From NCBI GenBank assembly GCA_946811185.2, contig OX328097.1, positions 60,231,063-60,295,062 on the forward strand: DNA of 64,000 nucleotides, written 5' to 3'. Both the position numbers and the translations under genes were made by a program. Below the pieces are notes generated by a model, which made no database searches, was not told the DNA's origin, and was given only the letters and a program-made list of their open reading frames with translations. Of this stretch, positions 50,601 to 59,871 are shown piece after piece (the stretch's first letter is position 1; every line of letters begins with the position of its first letter). Source of the stretch: Hippopus hippopus (taxonomy: Eukaryota; Mollusca; Bivalvia; Cardiida; Cardiidae).

Positions 50601-50794
50601 GCCTGATACACCTCTTGCGGTATTTCTTGTTCTCTTGTATGCACATACACATACCCAGCTAAAATCCCTGCTAAACCAACTATAACTGCGCTTGTCCAAA
50701 ACAAAATCTTTCTGCAGCTGCATCTTTTTTTCGGGGGATCTTTTGATTCTTTCCCCAGGTCTTCAGCACTCTCTTTCCGTTCAGTGTCTGTCAT
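38536..50794 (-). CDS. SELENON: Selenoprotein N paralogue A: full-length, EF-hand plus Sec motif, alternative exon pair
   Basis: Exons, minus strand: 50794-50486, 49147-49016, 48267-47912, 47284-47133, 46009-45786, 44735-44526, then either 42877-42714 or 40971-40811, then 38620-38536. Phases agree; 544 or 543 codons with TAA, near the human isoform lacking exon 3. Seen: basic KKRCSCRK and TM (about residues 30-51), canonical EF-hand loop [12 protein letters not shown] (78-89), [11 protein letters not shown] (human LTIEARFQPLL), [14 protein letters not shown] (human FATRHFQPFLPPPG), [96 protein letters not shown] and NANDY, and [14 protein letters not shown] at the end. The start at 50794 was preferred over an upstream in-frame ATG at 50854 because the cytosolic tail then has the usual short length. 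The anchor places the conserved part in the ER lumen. This is the ancestral-looking member of the cluster. Confidence 0.92.
40215..40395. mobile_element. Inverted-CCAAT MITE copy
   Basis: Same outer CATTCTTAAGAA termini and central TTCTGATTGGCTAAACC / TTTAGCCAATCAAAAG inverted pair, in the intron before the last SELENON-A exon. Confidence 0.65.
40811..40971 (-). CDS. SELENON: SELENON-A alternative exon 7b
   Basis: Acceptor CCTGCTGCAG, donor CCCAC then GTAAAT; 161 nt (also remainder 2). It encodes [39 protein letters not shown] and [14 protein letters not shown]. Entry phase 0 and exit phase 2 are the same as 7a, and both fit the last exon, which starts with the third base of a codon at 38620. 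Confidence 0.8.
41858..42028. repeat. 34-bp tandem repeat, five units
   Basis: Unit GTAGACATTGTAATATTTGG, CATATTCAGCTGAT. It lies in the interval between SELENON-A exons 7a and 7b. Confidence 0.8.
42714..42877 (-). CDS. SELENON: SELENON-A alternative exon 7a
   Basis: Acceptor ATTATTGTAG, donor AAT then GTAATC; 164 nt (remainder 2 on division by 3). It encodes [19 protein letters not shown], then [20 protein letters not shown] and [15 protein letters not shown]. It aligns over its whole length with exon 7b at 40971-40811. If the donor is not used, the frame ends at the TAA overlapping the splice site. Confidence 0.8.
43493..43720 (-). mobile_element. TTAA palindromic MITE copy (near-consensus)
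   Basis: TTAA both ends, perfect centre, in the intron before SELENON-A exon 7a. Confidence 0.85.
44104..44332 (+). mobile_element. TTAA palindromic MITE copy (near-consensus)
   Basis: TTAA both ends, perfect centre, 194 bp downstream of the SELENON-A redox exon. Confidence 0.85.
44526..44735 (-). CDS. SELENON: SELENON-A redox exon with in-frame TGA (Sec)
   Basis: 210 nt, phase 0 both sides. Reads [19 protein letters not shown], then [13 protein letters not shown] at 44633-44631, [20 protein letters not shown], and [10 protein letters not shown] before [26 protein letters not shown] in human is nearly the same. No other stop interrupts the frame. Confidence 0.93.
44586..44624 (-). promoter_or_regulatory. 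Selenocysteine redefinition element-like stem, paralogue A
   Basis: It begins six bases after the TGA. GGGCGCACT pairs with AGTGCGCCC; the helix continues through GAGAGA/TCTCTC with one bulged G and a GTCA loop, about 17 bp in all. The outer arms are identical to paralogue C although the inner stem differs, consistent with selection on pairing. Confidence 0.78.
45190..45482 (-). mobile_element. tRNA-derived SINE, second family
   Basis: On the minus strand: tRNA-like head with TAGTTCAGTTGGTAGTGT and GGGTTCGATCCCTGG, body with GGATTCATTCCTCTCTCACC, and an end close to AATGTTCAAAGCGGCTTTAA. Partial relatives: 4265-4500 (minus), 405-660 (plus), 38680-38850 (plus) and 49195-49285 (minus). Confidence 0.7.
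46525..46753 (+). mobile_element. TTAA palindromic MITE copy
   Basis: TTAA both ends; centre decayed on the right arm. Confidence 0.7.
47036..47082. repeat. A-rich tract
   Basis: Runs of A interrupted by single C, next to the acceptor side of the intron after SELENON-A exon 4. Confidence 0.9.
49872..50128. repeat. Dispersed repeat with CCCC(C)GC ends
   Basis: Runs from TACCCCCGCCAGCGCTTTGA to the hairpin TATACCCCCG...GCAGGGGTATA, with a run of ACGGACGGACACAC-like bases. Related in style to the element in the minisatellite (52166-52430). No coding frame. Confidence 0.5.
50486..50794 (-). CDS. SELENON: SELENON-A exon 1: TM anchor and canonical EF-hand
   Basis: 103 codons, donor GTAAGT. After the anchor, LGFEGVQMF leads into [14 protein letters not shown], a textbook EF-hand loop (Asp 1, 3, 5; Gly 6; Ser 9; Glu 12). 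Human SELENON has SLDTDGDMYISPEEF in the same place. Confidence 0.88.
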
Positions 50795-50954
50795 TATGTT
50801 CAGTTCATCACAATGCCATGTCACCAATCCTGTGGATTTAGTTCTCATAGTCAAATAAATGTATATATTTCCAACCCTTATCCTGCTAAATAAATGAAAG
50901 GAAACTTTTAAGCCAATAGTAAAAACCGAAATTTTGCTATTTCAAAGGTGATTT

Positions 50955-51078
50955 TTGGGGGTAAACATGTCCTTATCGGACAGTGTAGATCAAAGATCAG
51001 ACTGCACATTCTGTGCAGTCTGATCTTGATCTACACTGTCCGCAAAAGATCAGTGAGTCGCACTTAGCAGCCTAAGAT
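50955..51078. repeat. TGTAGATC hairpin element
   Basis: GGACAGTGTAGATCAAAGATC, AGACTGCACA, TTCT, TGTGCAGTCT, GATCTTGATCTACACTGTCC forms an almost perfect hairpin of about 35 bp. Further copies near 16825, 23650, 33420, 37770, 52540, 55845, 59045, 62430 and 63490 at varying decay. Confidence 0.75.
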
Positions 51079-51230
51079 TTAATCCATTACATTGTTTGAT
51101 CTATCCATAATACATGTGAATACAGTAAATCTTACCCCTGGCTTGTTTAGCACCTCCGATGCTATTTTCATGACTGGATCTCCCACTCACTAAAATAACA
51201 TTGGAGCTACCCAATGAGTCTAGGGTTACT

Positions 51231-52475
51231 TAAGCTTAATCCTTACAGCCCTGAACAAAACCCTGGGGACATTTTCTAGCTTAATCCTTACAGCACTGAA
51301 TAAACCCAGGAGACATTTTCTACCTTGACCTATACAGCACTGAATAAACCCTGGGAAGACTTTCAAGCTTAACCCATAGAGGGCTGAATAAACCCTGGGA
51401 TCATTTTCTAGCTTAACCCATAGAGGGCTGAATAGACTCTGGGAACACTTTCTTGCGTAACCCATAGAGTGCTGAATAAACCCTGGGAACATTTTCTAGC
51501 TTAACCCATAGAGGGCTGAATAAATCCTGGGACTTTTCATGCTTAACCATTTGAGCACTGAATAAACCCTGGTAACATTTTCAAGCTAAGCCCTCAGAGT
51601 GCTGAATAAACCCTGAGAACTTTTTCTAGCTTAACCCATAGAGTGCTGAAAAAAAAAACCTGGAATCATTTTCTAGCTTAACCCATAGAGCACTGAATAA
51701 ACTCTGAAAACATATTCTAGCTTAACCCATATAGAGTGCTGAATAAACCCTGGGAACATTTTCCAGCTTAACCCATAGGGTGCTGAATAAACCCTGGGAA
51801 TATTTTCTATCTTAACCCATAGAGCACTGAATAAACTCTTGGAACATATTCTAGCATAACTCATAGAGTGCTGAATAAACCCTGGGAACATTTTCAAGAT
51901 TAACTATTAGAGCACTGAATAAACCCTCGTAACATTTTCAAGCTAAGCCCTTAGAGCCCTGAATAAACCCTGGGATCATTTTCTAGCTTAACCACTAGAA
52001 AGCTGAAAAATAAAAAACCCTGGGGACATTTTCTAGTTTAACCAATACAGCGCTGAATAAACTCTGGGAACATTTTCTAGCATAACCCATAGAGTGCTGA
52101 ATAAACCCTGGGAACATTTTCGAGCTTAACCCATAGAGCACTTAATAAACCCTGGGAACATTTTATCCCCCGTCGAAGGCATAGTGATATAGTTCTAGCG
52201 TTGTCCGTCTGTCCGTCCTTCCGTCTGTCTGTCCGTCCGGGAGAATATCTCCAATACCATTGGACGGAATTTCGTGAAACTTTATACATGTGTACAATAA
52301 CCCATTCCTCCGAGACAGTTTTTTTTTTTTTTTGATTCGATGAAAAATGGCCAACTGGGAGCGATTTTAAGTTACGCGGTCAAGTAAATTTTTCGGCAGG
52401 GGATAACATTTCAACGAAATTGCTCGTCTAGCTTAACCCATAGAGCGCTGATTAAACCCTGGGAACATTTTCAAT
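51231..52475. repeat. 44-bp minisatellite, about 21 units, interrupted
   Basis: Unit: GCTGAATAAACCCTGGGAAC, ATTTTCTAGC, TTAACCCATAGAG. Units diverge by several bases. At 52166-52430 a non-homologous 265-bp repeat (TCCCCCGTCGAAGGCATAGT at one end, TTTCGGCAGGGGATAAC near the other, with a CCGTCTGTC run) interrupts the array, which resumes for one unit. Confidence 0.85.
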
Positions 52476-53658
52476 CTAGAAACAAGACCCATATATTTCC
52501 AATTTTAAGGTCCCTCTTTTCCAGAATGTCTCAGCAAAGTGGACAATGTAGATCAAAGATCTGACTAAAAATTTTGTGCAGTCTGATCTTTGATTTACAC
52601 TGGCGTTTACCCTGATTTGGAGGCTTGCTCCCATGTTATTATTCTATTGTCTCCACTAGCCCTACAAAGGAACCCTTCTCTTCATGCTTGTGGAAGATAT
52701 CCTATCATACCGGCCTCCCAACAAACAGACGACATAATTTCAACCTTGTCCAAATCGAAAGGGTTACTGATGACAATTTCATAGTGGCTCAAATGACACA
52801 ATTTTTTTATACGGTAGAAAACTTTGTGGGAAAAAGAGAAAATGCTGGTTACCAGCATATTCTCCTTTTCCTAAAATATTTTCAAAAGGCTTCTTCCTCA
52901 GGGTTGTTAAAAGTTGGCATCGTGTGGTAAAGGGTTAAGCATCAATACTTTGTTGTCTGCTAATAATAAGGTCCTTGATCAATAGGGTTATGATTTTCAC
53001 AAATACACCAAAACACTAATAAAATGTAACCCTTACCTGCCTGCAATTCTATTTAAAATATAAAAAAAATCATGGACGTATTGGCAAGGAAATCAAAACT
53101 AGGCTTGACATTTACTTTGCATATTCCGGAAGTCAATTTAGTCACAGAAAAGTTTTTTTGTCACAATCTATCTGCTTTCTTTTTTTCATCAAGTTGGAAA
53201 AAAAAGGAAACTAAAATGTATCGTATGAATTTTACACAGAAATCTTTTCTCCTCTTTCAAAGACAGAAATCATCTTTGAGCCACATTGAATTTGTTGTTT
53301 TCAAATTGCTTCTAATTTTGACAAGTCTAAAATCTTGTTATTTGGTAATGGGTTAATATATTTCAAGAGATTTCAGAAAGTATTTCAGAAAACCTTTTTG
53401 ACCTATATTGTTTGCTTTTTCAATATACATGTGGCCCTTCTTCATTTATATTGTCTGTGTTTTATTCCTTTTTCCAATACCCTTCTTTGTGTGCCATCTA
53501 GTGCATACTGGGACAGTCAAAAAAAGGTCTTTTTAGATGTCCCAATATTTAGGAGACAAAATGTAATTATTTTTTCAGGTGTCTCAAAACTTGTGGTCAG
53601 AAAAGACAAGTTGTCATACTGTTTGTCTTTGACCACTAACCAGTCAAATATTGCTACA

Positions 53659-53880
53659 GTATAGCCGTATTCGACCAGTAATTACGATTTTTCATGTTGC
53701 ACTCTTTTGTATTCGACTGGTAAATTTCATGATTTACGTAAACTTTCATGAAGCACAAACCTTATGCTCTCAAACCGTCTTAATGTTTGTGCAGCACGAA
53801 ATGGGCACCTTACAGGTAGGCGGAGCTTAATATTCATTTTCGTCCTTCACGAAAGTTGACCAGTCGAATACGGCTATTGT
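53659..53880. mobile_element. MITE with ATAGCCGTATTCGAC ends
   Basis: Left end ATAGCCGTATTCGACCAGT and right end GACCAGTCGAATACGGCTAT are inverted copies; about 220 bp, no coding frame. Confidence 0.65.
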
Positions 53881-54350
53881 CATTGATTTCAATAAAATTA
53901 TGATCACATGCAGGTCTGTCTATTTTTTGACAAATTGGAATTCCAGTGGTCAAATTGTGCAGTAACAGTTTAAAACTTTGTATGCTTTCATTGTTCTCCT
54001 TATTGATTGACTTAATGTTTTCACACATTTTCGTCTGCATCCCTGGGATGTACTAAGCATTGGTATTTTACATTTATAGATACTTCTACAATTTACTTTA
54101 CCTGTTAAAGTGAGGTGACCGATGATTTGATTCCTACTCTGAAAAGGACCAAATTCGCTGCTCAGCCCATTCTCAAATTTGATTGGTTCACAATCTTCAA
54201 TTGATAAACCTCAGAATTAGATCTATAATATCTTCATTTCTATTCATAACCAACAAACCTGATTGACCATGAAACACACACATGTCAACTATTTGTCAAC
54301 TCCGTATGCACATGTATACCAGTGGATACAAGTTTATCACACCCTTTTAC

Positions 54351-55387
54351 AGGGTTTTCCCTTGGCAACAAAAATAGGGGGTCATTGTGACCCCCTAGTA
54401 AAAAATAATGGGGGTCATTTTGGAATTTGTGGGGGTCACAACAAAATGTAATTAGCTTAGACAAAAGCTACTATTTATGAAACAATATGTGTTTTTTTGT
54501 GTACCCTATATATGTACTATTACATGGTGATAGATACATAATAACAAGAGAGATTCTCTATATTGAGGGAGCTTACAGTCTGTATAGCACATTTTTCATA
54601 AAGAGTATCTGGAGTATGCCTAATTTACACCTGTTCTTAACAAGCAAATATGCTCTAACTGCAGACAAGCTGTCATATCTCTAAGTAATTTTTATCTTTC
54701 AAGGGTATCATTATGACTGCTACTGTTTTGATGATGCACAAGGGTTGAATTTTGAAGTTTGTGCAGCCTCTCTCTGAGGTAAAGGGTTATCTTGTTTTAT
54801 TTTTATTACAGGAATCGACCGTTTAATTGGTGGAATTAGCTTGTTGCTGGTCAGACTGACAAGGCTGTTTTATTTTTCTTGATAGAGAATATCGATTTCG
54901 GCCGAAAATTTTCACCAATTAAACAGCAGATTCCTGTGTATCGACACACAGGCCACATTCATGCCTGTTTTCAACAAATAACAAGATCATATGTATCTCT
55001 TTAGCTAATTTACAGTAAACCCTTGAGACCTTGAAATGTGTTTCTGGGTGTTCTTACCAGGCGTATTATCGTCTGATATTTGTTTATGGACTCTTTTTCC
55101 TTGCAGACAGCAATAATGATGTTGATTTTGACAGAGCCATATTGTTTTCATTAGAGATCGACTGGTTACGTTTAGACCTGTTTAGAGACCGACAGTATTC
55201 TTGAAAAATCGGTACACGGTCCAGTATTTCATCTCATATTCTCTTCGTACTCCAGATTTTTCATCAACTTGCAATATAACACCTTATCCTATTTGTGCGT
55301 CAACAATGACACACTGATGAAAATTTGCGGGTCATTTTCCTTAAAAAAGCGTCAAAACGCACAAAATCGTGTGTCAGGGAAAACCCT
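54351..55387. mobile_element. hAT-like non-autonomous element, 8-bp target duplication
   Basis: Perfect 12-bp termini AGGGTTTTCCCT and AGGGAAAACCCT, flanked by CCTTTTAC (54343-54350) and GCTTTTAC (55388-55395), an 8-bp duplication with one mismatch. Eight-base duplications are typical of the hAT superfamily. An inner foldback (CAGGAATCGACCGTTTAATTGG and its complement, 54810-54941) is nested inside. No transposase frame. Confidence 0.7.
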
Positions 55388-56947
55388 GCTTTTACCTTCA
55401 TATTTGATCTTTTTTCAAATTGGTTACTTTTAATTTTCTGTCTGGTGATTTTTTTTGGTCTTGAATCTGGAGTCTCCTAACAAAAACGGGAGGGTCAGAA
55501 AGCATGCTTACGTGCTGAAATGAAATTGGGGGAAACAAATGCTTGTAAAGAGATGGTATCGAGTGGACTGAAACATTTTTTTTTAGGAGTAGATATTCAT
55601 GTTTCCAATTCTTTGGAACAAAAAAAAAAATACTGATCTTGCTTTGCATTTTTAGTCCAGCCCTAATCTTTGGGTCAGGAAAAATAATTATTTCATGTTT
55701 TTTATTTGTGTCCCAATACTTTGGATATCCCAAAACTTAAGCACAACGCTGCCCAACTCTTTGCTCTATACTGTCTGCGTTTTATGCCGTCCAGCAATTT
55801 TCCCCTTGGAAATTACCATCGACAATTCATTTTTTATTTCAGTCATTGGTAGAAGGTGTAAATCCAAAATCAAACTGCACGCACTGTGCAGTCTGATCTT
55901 AATCGACGCTGTACATCGCCAGTGCTTCCTGGCGGTGAACGGGATAAGTTTACTTCCGTGATACAGAGCTACGTTTTATGACAATTTTTTTTTTTGGAGA
56001 TAAACAATAAAACTTACTGTTAGATTTAACTTGTGATCATCAAGTATTAGTAGATTATGAGATATTTTAATATCCGTCAATAGATAGCGAGAACACAGAT
56101 TTCTTGGAGAGACAACATCAGACTGACAGATATTTTACACAAGTTTGTTTACGCGTGCCTATCTACCAAAAATGTCAAAGATCAAATTACTTTCACTTTA
56201 CAAACTAACCGAATACACGAATTTGTTATTATTTCTCATTTTTCATTTTTTCTTCGATGGAATAACATACAAGGAGACAAATCTGTATCGTTAATTCAAA
56301 TACTTAGTGCTTTTGTAGAACAACATTTTTATTTCCAAAGTATTCAAAGTTTATAAAAAAAAAGTGCACAAACTACGAAACTAATTGATATATACTTGCT
56401 GTAAAGCATCTAAACATATTTTCGTAAAAAAAAAAACCCTTGGTGTGACCAGATTCAGTATCTAGGTGATGTTGCCACGTACCATTCCCTAGATTAATTT
56501 AAAACTACAGGCTTCTCAAGAGTTTAAAGCGAAAAAAACCGCTGATCGACAAACCGTTGGTAGAAACTTCATCGCTAGTCTTTCCTTAATCCAAGCCCGA
56601 GGATAACTTGGTCTTGTCTCATTCGTGATACACATGTACGTAGGAATAGGGTATAGATGTTACGTATGCTACGTTTAAAAAAAAAAACAACATTATTTGT
56701 TATCTCATAAAATGATATAATTGTTTACCAGCAACATCAGCAGTGTCGTCCAAGGCTCTGTGCTTATTTATTATTGGATTCTTTCTTATTTGAGAGTGTC
56801 TGGTTTCGATTCATAGTGGAATCACTGTTAACGTGAAATTTTCTTTCGCAAGGCATTTTTGGGTTCTAGCTTAATGCTGATGAAACACTCGAAACACCAG
56901 CAAAAGTGTACCGTTACCTTATGTAACAGTGAGAAAATAGTGTTCAA

Positions 56948-58001
56948 CAGTCCTACTAAATACCACAAAGACACCAAAATGCACAAAGACACACAAAGAC
57001 ACCACAAAGACGCACAAAGACACAGAAAACGAAAAACAATATTAGTGTTTTGAGTTGCTTGCATTATGCTAGGATAAAAATGCACAAAATCACGCAAGCA
57101 TACATGTGTGTCCGAGCATCCGTCGGGTCATTTCCTGCGAACTTTATTTTCCTGTTAATCGTTTAATCCCTGGTAATTTAAAAGCATTGTCATGTGTTGT
57201 CTTTTGTTGTCTTCGTGTGAGGCTTAACGATCTAGTCAACAGCTAGGGACATATTGGGATAATAAGTTACCAAACCAAACCGCTTTTCCTGGACAGGTAT
57301 AGACCTCCAAATCGGGTAATCAGTACACTAAGTGCACATTTTTTTGACCAGTAACTGACAACTTCTTCTTTACTTTTTTTAAGTTTATTCTTTATTACTC
57401 CCATTTACAGATGATGCAAACTGGGGAAATGTCCAAGAAAAATACAATAACCAGAGAAAAGTCCGGTACTTAACCTTTTACCACATATTCCCGAGTTTTA
57501 ATGATTCTAAGGAAGAAAGCCTTTGAAAACAATAAGGAAAAAAAGAGAAAATACTGATTACCAGTATTTTCTACTCTCTTCACAACATTTTCTACCATTC
57601 AGACACTAATTTCATAACTTGAGCCATTCCTGATTTGTCGTCCGCAACTTTGACTTTCGGGGAGTTTGATATTTTGTCGTTTGGTAAATAGCTAACAAGC
57701 TCAGCAGTGCAGAATAAAAAAAAAAGGGGGGGAAAAGAAAAAGGTGAATGACAAATTGTCAACTTTGCCTCTAAATATGTAAAAGTGAACTTTATAGCAG
57801 AACGACAAGAAAGATCTCCCGTTTGACCCGGCGGATGCTCGAACCCACGTGTGTGTTTGCGTGAATTAGTGCATTTTTTAACTCAGCATAATGCAAACAA
57901 CTCAAAACACTGATTTTTTTTTTTTTTCGTTTTCTATGTCTTTGTGCGTCTATGTGGTGTCTTAGTGGTATTTAGTGTCTTTGTGGTATTTAGTAGGACC
58001 C
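56948..58001. mobile_element. Foldback element with long inverted arms and nested MITE
   Basis: Arms of about 175 bp (56948-57125 and 57825-58001) are inverted copies, starting GTCCTACTAAATACCACAAA and ending TTTGTGGTATTTAGTAGGAC. Flanked by GTGTTCAA on both sides (56940-56947 and 58002-58009), an 8-bp target duplication. A decayed TTAA MITE (about 57472-57693) is inserted in the middle. Confidence 0.7.
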
Positions 58002-58199
58002 GTGTTCAAAAGCTGCATAAGATGCCTTATTTAGAGTAAAATGTCAACAGAATTCTGTACTTCGTCAATCCGTAGTTTTATTTCAGTTGTTTTTCGCTTA
58101 ATTATTTTAACTAGTTCCAACCTTTCTGATTTCGGTAATACTGAAACAAAAGTTACGGTAGGTTTTTTTTTTTTGTAAAGTTGTAAACGCAAAAACCTA

Positions 58200-58371
58200 C
58201 CCTCGAATCAGTTACGAACTTGTTGAGTAAATCGCGAATTTTAAGTGTCTTAAGGCAACCTTTAAAGAAGTCCTTCTCTTGACCGTTCAGAAAGTCCTCC
58301 TTTGCATGTATGACGTCATCATCTGAATGAAAGTGGCCATTAGAAATTGCCCTTTTCAACTTTGGAAATAC
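58200..58371 (-). pseudogene. Mariner-family transposase C-terminal remnant
   Basis: Minus frame reads VFPKLKRAISNGHFHSDDDV then KEDFLNGQEKDFFKGCLKTL. This fits the C-terminal end of Tc1/mariner transposases (LFPKLK...F-SDDEV...FF..GI..L..R). The catalytic region is absent upstream, so it is a fragment. Confidence 0.6.
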
Positions 58372-58444
58372 TGTACTTTATTGCAAGTTTAATCGAGGGA
58401 GATCGGACACGTATATAAGGCGGGTGCTCATTCAATACAAAGCT

Positions 58445-58755
58445 AGACCAGCCCGCATAGCTCAATAGGTAGAGCGTAGGACTCGTGAACGTAATGTTTC
58501 GAGTCACTTGAGGGTGTGGGTTCGATCCCCACGGCTGGCCACCCTAAAATTACTAATAGTCTTTCGGATGAGACGTTAAACCGAGGTCCCGTGTGACGGT
58601 GCTATACACCGAGCACGTAAAAGAACCAGGCGTAACTTGAGATGGGTTTCGTCCTGTATCTGCACTATCCCCCGTAACCATACTAACAGCCTCCAGGGGG
58701 CGTCGCCCATATGGGCAACCGGTGGCGACGATAAATAAACGCAAATTCAATCAAT
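58445..58755 (+). mobile_element. tRNA-derived SINE with 12-bp target duplication
   Basis: Head has a tRNA-like A box (TAGCTCAATAGGTAGAGC) and B box (GGGTTCGATCCCC) closed by CCAGCC/GGCTGG, then a core with TCGGATGAGACGTTAAACCG and a tail of TCAA repeats. CAATACAAAGCT occurs at 58433-58444 and 58756-58767. The anticodon arm region is too long for a functional tRNA. Confidence 0.82.
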
Positions 58756-59871
58756 CAATACAAAGCTGCAGTCGTGGCAGCCATGGCAATGAGACATGTG
58801 AACAGGGATATAATGTCCTAGTAAAGTTTTCCGATGGGCTTGAGATTAATATTTTTACCTGCCTAACAAGCGATGCATAATAGGTGCCATTCATTGTCCA
58901 TTTTGCAGAGGAAGGTAATGCCCAAATAATGTTCCTCGCAACACATTGGCTGTCTACAAGAAAATATTCTTTGTTTAAAGTCTAGTTTTATTAGGCTATA
59001 ACTTCGGCACAAAAGCCGATAAAGTGGAAGGGCTATGGCGGACAGCATAGATCAAGATCAGACTGCAAAAAAAGTACTGGGTGATCTTGGATATATACAA
59101 TCCATAAAGTCTATCAGATGAAAAATTTTCTAAGTTTCAGTGGAATATTTTAAAGCCCTTCGAAGAGATCGAGCTTAGCGCCGAAACATATAGTGATACG
59201 CATGCAGATTTTAGATCACCGAATTGAAGAAAGGTAACTCCTATGGGAATACCGATATTTGGTGGGATTTTTAGAATCTTTACAGTAAACAAAACTATTG
59301 AGAGTACCCTCCCCTTTGCGTCATTGGCAGCCAACGGACTACTTTTTGATAATCTTAACGCACCTAACCTGTAAAGTAGTTCTTAGATCTTTAATTTTCA
59401 TTAATGTTTTCAGGTTCAAGTTATGGAATTCTCAACTGTTAAATTTGTAAGAAATATGTAAAACAAATGAATGCCTTGATATATTAAATTCTAAACCTCT
59501 TTTTGACCACTTGTCATTTTCGCGGAATTATTGTCATTCAAAGTTCATAGGTCACCATTAATTGTAACCATTGAAGCGTGTACATGGAACGCACGACGAA
59601 ATTGCCACAATCAATTGGATTACAATAGTTCAATCAAAGTTCGAAACATGTAGCTTGTATCTGAATATTGTTCATAAATTGGATATATCTTTCTTGGAAA
59701 TATCGCCCTATCTTAGGCGAAATGTGAAGTTAAAATGTAGTGTCTAAATTTACGTAAAGGTGGGTTTTGTTTTCAACTTTACGCATGTGGATTTACAAAG
59801 TTTTTGACATATTCGCAAACTGGAAAAAAATAGTATCGAGATTAATGTTGAAAAGACTCTAAGGCAGCAAG

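Larger units (their letters stand above)
50795..59871. other. Intergenic between the SELENON cluster and the CCDC88-like gene
   Basis: Nine kilobases with no host exon recognised. Contents in order: hairpin (50960-51075), 44-bp minisatellite with inserted repeat (51231-52475), MITE (52700-52940), 53.66 kb MITE, hAT-like element, hairpin, foldback element, mariner remnant and SINE. The stretch 55990-56940 shows no structure beyond AT-rich runs, and 58770-59870 shows only a diverged hairpin at 59045-59105. Confidence 0.6.

Noticed and set aside
56828..57097. Cys/Leu-rich minus frame resembling a membrane protein
   Set aside because: It is one arm of the foldback element read from CACAAAGAC repeats.
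58445..58541. tRNA gene
   Set aside because: A and B boxes are present but the anticodon arm cannot fold normally and a SINE body and target duplications follow.
59137..59334. Minus-strand frame MAANDAKGRVLSIVLF
   Set aside because: No homologue recognised, no splice context, and intergenic composition; possibly a repeat fragment.
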